From contig OX442314.1 of assembly GCA_949358305.1 (NCBI GenBank), positions 930,001 to 994,000 on the forward strand: 64,000 bases of DNA, read 5' to 3'. The translations under genes were made by a program, and so were the position numbers. Each line of letters begins with the position of its first letter. The first letter of the stretch is position 1. The notes beneath the pieces are model-generated. The model was not told where the DNA came from and did no database searches. It was given only the letters and a program-made list of their open reading frames with translations. Shown here piece after piece: positions 32,425 through 43,300 of the stretch. The DNA is from Strigamia acuminata (Eukaryota; Arthropoda; Chilopoda; Geophilomorpha; Linotaeniidae).

Positions 32425-35112
32425 ATGTTCCTCTTGCTGCTTTTCGTGTCGTGCGTGACGGCGTATTTGGACGATGTAGTGGATTATAGCAAGTAATTTA
32501 ATTTATTTTGAATTTCTTTTGAATTTTTGTAACATTTTTTTGAACAGCTACTCAGTGGTGTCGACGGTGGCAACTACGGCGCGCCAGTTGTCTCTGCTGC
32601 ATCAATTGTATTTGGACGATGTCTCGTATCGAGTTTGTATTCGATAGATACACTTTTTTATTCGAATTTTAACGGTTTATTTAAATTTCAGGCCGATTTC
32701 TGGAACGAGCCAACGGTAGTCGGAGAACGAGTGGTTTTCGGGATGCCAAAGTCGGAAGTTGAAGTGGTGGCGCGGCTTTTGGGGACGGTCGGAGCGCCGT
32801 TGGTCGAGGAAAAAGTCGATTTGCAAAAGTATAAGGCGTAGGAAGAATAAAATTTAATGTTAAACGATTAATTTTCGTTGTGTTTGCATTTTTAGATTGA
32901 TCGAGGACGAAATAGATTCAAATCCTGTACAGTTTAGTCGCGGAGTTGACTCGCGGTCGTTTGCGTTAAATTTATATCATCGTTACCCTGAGGTTTTTTT
33001 TCCATGAAAATTAAAATAATAATTAAAAAAAATGGTAATGAATTAAATTCTGCGATTAGATCGAAACATACTTGCGACAAGTTGAGTTGGAGAACTCGAA
33101 ATTTGTTAAGAGATCGATCATCGGCCACACGGAGCAGAACCGTGAAATCATAGCACTGAAGGTATCACAATGTTAGGTAGAAGTGCAAGAATCCATTTTC
33201 ATGACAAAAAAATGCATTCTTAAATGATAAAATGCATTATTTAAGTGATAAAATGCATTTTTTAAATTATAAAATGCATTTTTTAAATTATAAAATGCAT
33301 TTTTTAAATTATAAAATGCATTTTTTAAATTATAAAATGCATTTTTAAATGATAAAATGCATTTTTAAATGATAAAATGCATCATTTAAGTGATAAAATG
33401 CATTATTTAAGTAATAAAATGCATTATTTAAGTAATAAAATGCATTATTTAAGTGCTAAAATGCATTATTTTAGTGCTAAAATGCATTTTTCGGCCCATA
33501 AAGGGTTCTTGTAGTTTAATAAGTACATTTTTATGTGCATAAATACATTTTCTAATGTGCAGATTGGGACAAATGGAACAGATAAACCTGTCATCATTAT
33601 CGATGCGGGAATTCATGCTCGTGAATGGGTCGCACCTGCTACGGCGCTCTACATTATCAATCAAGTTAATACAATCAATAAAAATGTCGATAAAATTGAT
33701 AAAAAAAATTTCCTCTTTCAAATTTTCTTTAGTTGGTAACAAATTATGGGACGGACGAATTAATAACGCGTCTGGTCGATTCGTACGATTTTTACGTGGT
33801 TCCGGTGGTGAATCCCGACGGATACACTTACACTTGGTCCATGGTCGATTAAATTTCGAAAAAAAATTTTGAAAAAATAAATTAAAGTTGTTTACTTTTC
33901 TAGAATCGCAATTGGCGCAAAAATCGTTCTCGGCCGGCGCCGTTCAGCGGTTGTTACGGAGTGGATCCGAACCGCAATTTTGGTTTGGGATTTGCCGGCG
34001 CGTCGACTTCGAAGAACCCGTGTTCCGATTTGTATCCGGGCCCGTCAGCTTTTTCCGAAGCGGAAGCGCGAGCTGTGAAGTCGTTGACCGAGAAAAATGT
34101 TAAACGAATTCGGGCGGTTTTTACGTTGCATTCGTTCGGTCAGATGTGGATGAATCCGTGGGGTCATGTGGCTAAAAGACCGGATGACTACGATGCGATG
34201 GTAAATTCGATAATTGCTTGTATTTTGGGGAAAAATTTGAGAATTTTGGGGAGAAATTTGAGTATTTTTGAGAAAATTTGACTATTTTTGAGAAAATTTG
34301 AGTATTTTTGAGAAAATTTGAGTATTTTTGAGAAAATTTGAGTATTTTTGAGAAAATTTGAGTATTTTTGAGAAAATTTGAGTATTTTTGAGAAAATTTG
34401 AGTATTTTTGAGAAAATTTGAGTATTTTTGAGAAAATTTGAGTATTTTTGAGAAAATTTGAGTATTTTTGAGAAAATTTGAGTATTTTTGAGAAAATTTT
34501 GATTTTTTTTAAGAAAATAAATGAATGTTCAATTAAATTTGAAATTTTTCCATCAAAATTTGAATTTTCTCGTCAAAATTTGAATTTTCTCATCAAAATT
34601 TGAATTCTCTCATCAAAAATTTTAATTTTCTCATCAAAATTTGAATTTTCTCAACAAAATTTGAATTTTCTCATCAAAATTTGAATTTTCTCATCAAAAT
34701 TTGAATTTTCTCATCAGAATTTGAATTTTCTCATCAAAATTTGAATTTCCTCATCAAAATTTGAATTTTCAGATGTCAGCATCGAAAAAAGCAGTCTCAG
34801 CTCTCCGATCCGTCCACGGCACCACCTTCAAAATCGGCTCCATCTTCGAAGTGATTTGTAAGAATTCCTTCCTTCCCTTCAACTAACCGATAAAACTCAT
34901 CACAAAAATCCCTTTTCGCAGACCCAACGGGCGGCGGAAGCATCGACTGGCAATATTCAATCGGCAACACCCCCTACATGTACGCCATCGAACTACGTCC
35001 AACACAACGCGACCCCATCGGCTTCCAACTGCCAAACACGCAAATCCTCGCGGTCGGCGAGGAAACCTGGAAAGGCATCGCCACTTTAGCCGACCACATT
35101 CTATCCATTTAA
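32425..35112 (+). CDS. M14 zinc carboxypeptidase, A-type, secreted with propeptide
   Basis: Ten exons, all in phase: 32425-32492, 32548-32632, 32692-32828, 32896-32992, 33060-33161, 33563-33664, 33733-33843, 33904-34200, 34773-34857 and 34922-35112, giving 424 aa. A signal peptide (MFLLLLFVSCVTA) and a propeptide of about 95 residues precede the catalytic domain. Zinc ligands are H181 and E184 (HAREW) and H309 (LHSF). The catalytic Glu is E385 (AIELRP), Tyr248 of bovine CPA corresponds to Y362, and substrate Arg sits in DPNRNF. The pocket residue equivalent to 255 is Ile (I369), pointing to hydrophobic or aromatic C-terminal substrates. Introns 5 and 8 hold tandem repeats. The AATAAA at 35112-35117 overlaps the stop codon. 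The gene converges on CRLS1, 76 bp away. Confidence 0.93.
33214..33486. repeat. 20-21-bp tandem repeat in carboxypeptidase intron 5
   Basis: About 13 units of ATAAAATGCATTTTTAAAT type, with variants ending GTGAT, TTAT and GTAAT. The intron is 401 bp and mostly repeat. Confidence 0.93.
34255..34498. repeat. 20-bp tandem repeat, first array in carboxypeptidase intron 8
   Basis: About 12 near-identical copies of GAGTATTTTTGAGAAAATTT. Confidence 0.95.
34545..34770. repeat. 20-bp tandem repeat, second array in carboxypeptidase intron 8
   Basis: About 11 copies of TTTGAATTTTCTCATCAAAA. Its reverse complement shares TGAGAAAATT with the first array, so the two arrays are partly complementary. Confidence 0.93.
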
Positions 35113-35188
35113 ATAAACATCATTACAAGTATAAATGTTGCGTTTTTATTGAAAACTATCTCACACGTGATCATAACGTAAAATAAAA

Positions 35189-37453
35189 CTAAATATTCTG
35201 TTGCGCGATGTTGGGTCGACGGGCGGACGGCACGAGACGTCGGACCGAGATCCGTTTGCGGCTCAAGTGCGGGTGCCGAACGAGCTTGAATGTGTCCTTG
35301 CTGAAGACGTAGCTGAGTGCGGATGCGACGGTCGTGGCGGCGGTCAGGTACCAGAGCGCGTGCAGACACGGGTGGTCAGTCAAGTCGACGACGGACGCGC
35401 CGAGCGTCAGGGCCACCAGCGACAGCTGGATGGACGTGTTCACCTGTGAGCGTAAAGTTAAATCGGGGATTGGTAGTTTGTGAGGGTAACGAGGTTAACG
35501 CACTTTGCTCAGGGTCGTCGGTGTCAAGTTTGCGGTCGCAAAAGTCACGTCAAAGTATCGGGACATGGTTTTCTGAAAATTAGAAATAAACAACACTTTT
35601 ATTTATGAGTTGGTGTAAAAATTGCAAAAATTGCAAAAATTGCAAAAATTGCAAAATTACGAGCAAAAAATTGCAGAATTACAGTATGTATTGAAAAATG
35701 CATTTTTAAGTAATGAAGTTTGTAATTCAACTTTAGCATGAATTTCAAAATTTTGTGCAGAAATGCATTTTTCGGACTAAAAAATTAATAATTATCTATA
35801 AAAAATTGCAGTTTTAAGTGCAAAAACTACAATAGTAGGAAAAATGCAGTTTTAGGACCAAAAAATTCAGTTTTAGACCAACAAATTTAGTTTTAGGACC
35901 AACAAATTCAGTTTAAGAACCAAAAAATTCAGTTTTAAGACCAAAAAAATCCGATTTTTATGTAAAAGTGCTTTTTTATGATAAAAATTGCAATTTTCTA
36001 CGCAAAAATGCATTTTAAGATAAAAATTGCGATTTTTTACGCAAATATGCATTTTAAGATAAAAATTGCGATTTTTTACGCAAAAATGCATATATAAAAG
36101 TGCTTTTTTATGATAAAAATTGCAATTTTCTACGCAAAAATGAGTTTTTAAGATAAAAATTGCAATTTTTCATGAAAAAATGCATTTTTAAGATAAAAAT
36201 TGCAATTTTTCATGAAAAAATGCATTTTTAAGATAAAAATTGCGATTATCTACGCAAAAATGAATTTTTAAGATAAAAATTGCGATTTTCTATGCAAAAA
36301 TGCATTTTTAAGATGAAAATTGCGATTTTCCACGCAAAAATGCATTTTTAAGATAAAAAGTTGCGATTTTCCACGCAAAAATGCATTTTTAAGATAAAAA
36401 GTTGCGATTTTCTTATCAAAAATGCATTTTTCGGCTCATTTATGGATAAGTACTTTTTCGATCCATAAATGGTTGTTCCAGTCGAAAAACTACATTTCAA
36501 AGCTTACAATTTTTTAATACCGGTAGTTTCTTTAATTTTTAATTGTTAAATTTTAATGGTGTAAATTTACCGGAAATGGCAAAGACATGTATCGAATATA
36601 AATTCCCGCGCACATCAAACACACATCTCGACTGATGATGAGAGCAGTTAGTGGGACTGAAATAAACAAATCTATTATTTGCAACATCTTGCAACGTGTC
36701 ATTACATCTTAAATATAAAATACGTGGAATTAGATCAGCCGCTGTCAGAGTCACGAAAAGCGTCGACACCAACAACTTGTCGGCCATCGGGTCCAGGAAC
36801 GAACCCAACATGGATCTCTGACTCGGAAACTGCCTTGCAATCATACCGTCCAACTAAAATTTAAAAAACAAAAATATTTCAAACAAATTTTACAATTTTA
36901 AAGCGCAAAAAACGAATACCAAGTCGGTGAGACCCGCGAAAACAAAAATACCCAAAGCGCACGAATAATTGTGTTGCAGCACCAAATATCCCAAAACGGG
37001 CGACAAAACTATCCGAGTCACGCACAAAAGGTTGGGAATAGTCACCACATCTTCTCTCTACAAAGAAAATGTTCAAAATTAATGAAAAATTGATCAAAAT
37101 GGCGCCACGTTTCGGTTTACTCGCGCCGTCGTCAGCCATTTGTTTCTGTTTTCAAGCGCGTTGTCGCTCGATCTCGGCTCCGGCGAATCAAAGACGGTCA
37201 AAGCGTTAGCTAGGCTTTTTGGTTTGCTGTGGCCACTCAGGCTGGGTCGAATGACAGTGGCCAAGCGCGACGAGTCTTTCCTGTTGCACGAATGTCCAAC
37301 TTTACTTCGAGAGTTCGCGAGGACATTTCGCTCGTTTCTTCCATGGTACGACGAAACCCGAGCTATCTCCGTCAATTCTTTGAACAGAAACTTTCGGTAG
37401 TCTCTGAAAACAGTGTTTGATCCGAATCGCAAGCTGTTGACGAACAGTGCCAT
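35189..37453 (-). CDS. CRLS1: Cardiolipin synthase (CDP-alcohol phosphatidyltransferase family), mitochondrial
   Basis: Six exons in phase: 37453-37121, 37057-36920, 36853-36724, 36656-36571, 35572-35504 and 35443-35189, giving 336 aa. The first about 105 residues are basic and of mitochondrial-targeting type. The membrane domain starts [19 protein letters not shown]. The CDP-alcohol motif is at residues 159-183, with DGMIAR and, after GSF, LDPMAD; all catalytic Asp are present. Later segments [15 protein letters not shown] and [11 protein letters not shown] match human CRLS1 closely. The enzyme joins CDP-diacylglycerol to phosphatidylglycerol in the inner mitochondrial membrane. Intron 4 is unusually long (998 bp) because of a repeat array. 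The gene is divergent from the Hairless-like gene, with 532 bp between starts. Confidence 0.93.
35600..36440. repeat. Tandem repeat in CRLS1 intron 4
   Basis: Degenerate at 35600-35950, then about ten units of near 40 bp at 36000-36430 containing AAAATGCATTTTTAAGAT and AAAAATTGCGATTTTC. The AAAATGCATTTTTAA core is the same as in the carboxypeptidase intron-5 array. Confidence 0.88.
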
Positions 37454-37985
37454 CGTTTTTACATTTCTACCACGTTCGCTTCTCGAGATACGACGCCATT
37501 AAAGGCCAATTCGAGTCTACGGAAGAGTATCGGTGACATATCGCACTTTTATTTTTACTTGATAAAATATTTCTGATAATTTTTATCGTTTAATTTTATT
37601 CGATTTAATCTTTTTAAATAATAAATATTTAAAAAAAAATATTAAACAGATTTATTTTATCAAACCGTATTTAATCAAATATCTCTTATAGTCTTCCGTA
37701 TATTTCAACGACGCTTGATGATGAAATCCGTCACGAGATGTCTCTCCCGCATCGTTTCTTCCCGTTCCTTGGTCACTGAAGCGAATCGACTATGTTTATT
37801 ATCAATATACATTTAAAAACCGCTAATTGTGCCGTACAAATCGATTTTTCTTCTTCCTAAATGTCGGATCGGTGAGATATATCGAACGAACAATGCGTTT
37901 AAAATAGAAAAAAAAAACCGCTACTAAAATTCTAATTTTTCCAATTTTTTCCAGGTGCGAAATGCCGTCGTGAACTCGCGCGAAA
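37454..37985. other. Divergent intergenic region, CRLS1 / Hairless-like
   Basis: 532 bp, AT-rich in the middle (37550-37680). No TATA box or other site could be assigned with confidence. Confidence 0.4.
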
Positions 37986-39562
37986 ATGCCGAATTTCAGC
38001 TGCGATTCGTGCAAATCGCCGCATAATAACAAACGAAAATGTGAAAAAGTGCAGCACCTGCACCCGCGAACTAAAAGACGTTCGACGGACCCCAATGAGT
38101 GCCAGCAACCGCCGCAAACGGCGCACGAATTCCTCAAAAAACTCGTGCACGAACAGAAACTCAACGCCCCGACGTTGTTTAACGACGCGAATCGACACGA
38201 AACACGCACGAATCACACCGAGAACGACACGAACGGAAAACTAAGTTTTTATTTGGGTAAAAATCGAGTAAAATCGTAAAAAAATCTCCGATTTTCGATC
38301 ATTTTAATCATTTTTCGCATTTCTTCGCGCGACAGACGGTCGATTCGTGCTGGAATTGGTGCACCAGACCGGCGGAACGAGTAATCCGAACGGCGGTTGG
38401 ATCCAGAGCAAAGGAACGACGTGGACGCCGCAAAATCCGTCAAACGTCGGCGTCAAACACGAAGCGACGGAAGCCGAGAGTGGCCACGTCAAGTGGCGAG
38501 AAACGAAAACGACGAATGCATCCAGCGTCGCTCTTTTCACGTTCCATATCAACAGACGTCGCGATTTTCGATGTTTGCCGCGTCTAAACGCATATCACGT
38601 GCGACGAGCGGCTCGCCACCCGTTCGGCGTCGATTTGTTTGTGTTTTGCAAGTCGGGTAAATGTCTTTGATGCTTTTAACGTAACAAAAAGTAACGATTT
38701 TGTTGCAGAAAAGTGCAGAATGCCGCGACCAAAAGCCACGACGAAACGGACTAGAAGCTTAAACGATTTGTTTGTGAGTGTTAAAAGTGTGAAACGATGG
38801 TTCGACGAGCCGGAAGAGCCGGAACGAGCGGCTTCCGTCAAAGTGAAGTGCGAAAAGGAGGTTTTAACGAACAAACCGCTGCCGGAATGGTACCTCGATC
38901 CGAGCAAGGCGCAAATTCCAGTGAGCGAAATGATCGGTTACCCACGCCCGTATTTGCCCGCTACGAACGTGAATTGTAAAAAGAAAAAAAAATTGAAATT
39001 TTTGGGTAATTTTGGTGAAATTTAATAAATTTTGTCGTTCTAGGCGGCGAAAGAGACGCGAATTGTTTGGCGGAACCTTTGGATTTGCGTACAAACACGT
39101 CGAAACGCGACGAGTGGACGAAACGAGAGCCAAACGCGTTTTATTTGGGTCTAATTCCGTTTCCTTTACACGGCGAATACTCGGCGCCATCTTCGGTGCC
39201 AACATGGCCGTGCGTGAATTGTCCCGTCGTCGCATACGCGCCGACTGTCGTCAATAGTTACTACTACTGTTGTTGCTACTTACCCGGATGTCGTTCGAAT
39301 TGTCTCTGCAAAAGAGGTAGCGATTTAGTTACGAATTTGATCCAAAATCGATTAAAACTTTGTTTGTTCGAACAGAAAAACAATCAACAAGTAGATCGAT
39401 TGAAATTCCAAAGGAATGCGACTGCGCAACCGGTGATTTAATTAAAAATTGGAAAAAAAAATAATAATATCGATTTTTTTTTATTAAAAAAAAATTTCAG
39501 ATTTAACGAAAACGTGCAATACGAAACCCGAGCAACAAAACGCCGGTATTGACCGTCTTTAG
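37986..39562 (+). CDS. Hairless-like Notch-pathway corepressor adaptor
   Basis: Six exons, all phase 1, join to 426 aa: 37986-38256, 38336-38656, 38709-39005, 39044-39316, 39376-39432 and 39501-39562. Residues 91-112 read DGRFVLEL, then GGW after about 12 residues. This resembles the Su(H)-binding segment of insect Hairless (DGKFILEL followed by GW). A second conserved-looking block is RSLNDLF (exon 3). A CtBP-type motif PLDLR sits at residues 308-312; Hairless recruits CtBP through PLNLS. The C-terminus is Cys-rich (CCCYLPGC, CLCKR, CDCAT), which I cannot match to known Hairless proteins. If correct, it would bind Su(H) in the nucleus and silence Notch targets. It is short compared with fly Hairless. 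The first Met and last two exons are the least certain parts. Confidence 0.5.
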
Positions 39563-40359
39563 CGTTTAATTTGAATTAATTCGGTGATTCCGTACAGGTT
39601 GTTCGCAATCTTCGCATTCAATGCTGAAAGATCTGCTGCTGATGCCTTCCCCCGACAAGGAATGCGCAGAAACGAGCCCGAAATAACTTGATCTGAGTCG
39701 ATCGCCGTTGCTTCCATTTGATTTGAAATTTGTTCGCATTTGTTGAAAGTGTCCTTATCGTAACTGCAAAACTATTTATTCGTTACTAGTCACATGTTTT
39801 GTCGTGCCTTCGAGTCCAAGTGCCATAATATAAGGCACGAAAATATAATATAAATATATAAAAACATAATAAAACTGTTGTTAGTAAAATAAAAACACAA
39901 AAAAAGGGTTATATTTCATATTTGTTACGTTGTGCGCATGTGTGTGCCTGAAAAAGTGTTGAAAACACGAATTCGGTTGATAAACTGTTGATTGTAACGT
40001 ATTGTAGCGTGTTATTCGATTAAAAATGGAAAAAAAATTGATTTAAAATAATGAAACTCGTATTTATTGCCATTTTTGTTGTTCGAACCGATTTGAATCG
40101 AATCGAATCGAATCGAATCGCGCCGCACTCGGCAGCGGCGTCGTTTCTTTTGTTGATTCGCTCCCGCCGAAGAATACCGAAGGACGGATGACGTCATTTG
40201 TGAAAAGAGGAGGAAGACAGGAGTCGGGAGAAAATGGCGACGTGTCTCCTGATGCGATGAGACGCTCAGCCTCGATACTGGATTCCACCACTGCGGCCAC
40301 GGATTCTACGTCGTGCTGAGAGGTTTATGAACAAGTACAAGAAGCCTTAGGACCAAAGA
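39563..40359. other. Intergenic region upstream of the MTA1-like gene
   Basis: AT-rich to about 40030, then more GC-rich. A short AATCG pentamer run (about 5 copies) lies at 40095-40119. No gene seen. Confidence 0.4.
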
Positions 40360-43300
40360 ATGGCGGCCAACATGTACAGAGTGGGAGGTAGGTGTCACGC
40401 TGCAACACGTTTGTTCGGCTCGGCGCGGCTTTGTAGCCGACTCGCTCGGCCACTGTTCGCCTCTTTTCGCGAAAGCGCTTTAGCCGGCTATCGGCCGCGC
40501 TGTGCGCTTGCACGCGGCCCGATCGACGACGAGCGGCACCGGCCGCCGCCTAGATCGAGCGGCGAAAAGTTGCTCGCGTCGGCGGCGTGTTGTTGGCCTT
40601 TGTTTAGACGAACGGACAAGCGAGCGAGTCGTGCTGGGTGGAGTGGGGAGTGGGGCGGGCTGTAGAGACACAGCGACCTCAGATAGGCTTAATTTGCTAA
40701 CTAGGCCTAAATCAAAACACCTTAATTCGCTTTAATTGTGACGGAAAATCGCGCCGTTTGGCTTTTCGGGCGCGAATTTGGGCGCAAAACGAACGTCACG
40801 CTCGCTCGGCTTCGATAATTTGGCTATTTTTTTTCGTTTTCCGCCCGTTTTTAATTGCTAACAAAAGAATTATTTGAATTTTTTTTTCTTTCTTTTTTCG
40901 TCGTCGTTAAATTTTTCCATTTTTATTTCTCTAGATTATGTCTATTTTGAGACTTCATCCACATCTCCGTTTCAAATTCGACGAATTGAAGAGCTTAACA
41001 AGGTGAGTTGATGGCGGAAAATGTGATTTTTTTTTTTGTTTTATTTTTTTACTATTTGGTCGGTGGGGGAGGGAGTCGTTAAGATGACCACGTCAGTGGC
41101 CGACATGATTATGCAGTGCATTTAATGAGGACCCGACGGCGCCCTCACGCAACTAAATACTAAACTTCACACTCTTTTAATTTTTATTTATTTTTTAATT
41201 GTTTTTCATGTTTTTTTAAAAATTATTTATTTATTTTTGTCGTTTTTAGACCCCCAATGGCAACGTGGAAGCTAAAGTGATGTGTTTTTACCGACGACGA
41301 GACATTTCGGGCTCTCTTATTCTGCTGGCTGACAAGCATCAAAGTAAAATTGGAAATATTGAGTTTTATGTGCAAAATTACATTTTTTGATAGAAAATTA
41401 CATTTTTTTAACAGAAAATTGAATTTTTTTGTGCAAAATTATATTTTTTAATAGAAAATTACATTAATTTTGTGCAAAATTACATTTTTTAATAGAAAGT
41501 TACATTTTTTAATAGAAAATTACATTATTTTTGTGCAAAATTACATTTTTTGATCGAAAATTACATTTTTTGATCGAAAATTACATTATTTTCGTGCAAA
41601 ATTACATTTTTTGACCGAAAATTACATTTTTTTGTGCAAAATTGCATTTTTTAATAGAAAATTACATTATTTTTGTGCAAAATTACATTTTTTTAAACAG
41701 AAAATCGAATTTTTTTTGTGCAAAATTACAATTTTTGACAGAAAATCGATTTTTTTTTGGTGGAAAATTAATTATTTTGGGTATTATTTTGAAGGTGCCT
41801 TAGAAGATGATCACGATGGCGAACAACAGGATTCTTTGGCGGATAAACAGCGTCACCAGTTGAAGCATCGAGAGCTTTTTCTGTCTCGTCAAGTGGAAAC
41901 GTTACCCGCAACACACATTAGAGGCAAATGTACAGTGACTCTTCTCAACGAAACTGAATCCTTGCTCAGCTATTTAAATAAAGATGTAAAATTGGTTTAA
42001 AAATTTAAAAATTTAAAAAAGTAATGGATTAATTGGATTTTTGCTTTTTTTCAGGACACATTTTTTTATTCGTTGGTCTACGATCCCCAACAAAAGACAT
42101 TGCTGGCTGATAAAGGAGAAATCCGTGTCGGTTCGCGGTACCAGGCCGAATCAATTCCCTTAGTCAAAGATGGTGTGTTTTATAATTTAAAAATTAATAT
42201 TAAAATTAATTGAATATTTTTTTTTTCAGCGGGTGAAGCGGACGATCGAAAATTGAGCGATTTAGAAACGTTAATATGGACGCCGTATCATTCGCTAACC
42301 GATCGGCAAATCGATCAATTTTTAGTGATTGCGAGGTATTGATCGGAATTTGTCGTTTTGTAAAAGTGTTTTTGACGATTTTTGGTGTTTTAGATCCGTC
42401 GGTACGTTCGCTCGTGCCTTGGATTGTTCGAGTTCGGTGAAACAGCCGAGTTTGCACATGAGTGCGGCTGCCGCGTCCAGGGATGTCACTTTGGTGATTT
42501 GAATGTTAAATTTAATTTAAATTTTTTATTTTATTATTATTATTATTTATAGTTTCATGCGATGGATACGATACACAGACACAACTACGACGTTGCCGAA
42601 GCGATCTCCAGCCTGGTTCCTTCGACCGGTCCGGTGTTGTGTCGGGACGAGATGGAGGAATGGTCGGCGTCGGAGGCGAATTTGTTCGAAGAGGCGCTCG
42701 AGAAGTACGGCAAAGATTTCAACGACATCCGGCAAGATTTTGTAAGAAAAGAAATAGGGAAAAAATGGAAATGGAATGAGGGAATATTTTGTATTTATCA
42801 CAGCTACCGTGGAAGTCGTTAAAGAATGTAATCGAGTATTATTACATGTGGAAAACGACCGACCGATACGTTCAGCAGAAACGAGTGAAAGCGGTCGAAG
42901 CGGAAAGTAAATTAAAACAAGTGTACATTCCTAACTAGTAAGTTTAAAAAAATTATGAGAAATGTTTGATTTTGTTAACGTTTTTCTTGTTTTCAGCAAC
43001 AAACCGAACCCGGCCGCGATCAGCAACAACAAGCCGGGTCTGATGAACGGCTCGAACACGAGCGATCCGCAAGCCGTGAGCGGCAAACCCTGCGAGAGTT
43101 GCTACAGTGAGTGATGAAACAGAGTTTTTTAAAAATTAATAATAATAATAATTTTTTTATGTATAGTTTTTCAATCGAATCAATGGTACGCGTGGGGCCC
43201 CCTGCAAATGCAGTGTCGACTGTGCAGCTATTGCTGGTCCTACTGGAAGAAGTACGGAGGCCTGAAGCAGCCAACCAGACTAGGTAATGTCGCGCACACG

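Noticed and set aside
35873-36091. 72-aa ORF of FYLKMHFC repeats
   Set aside because: It is a translation of the CRLS1 intron-4 tandem repeat.
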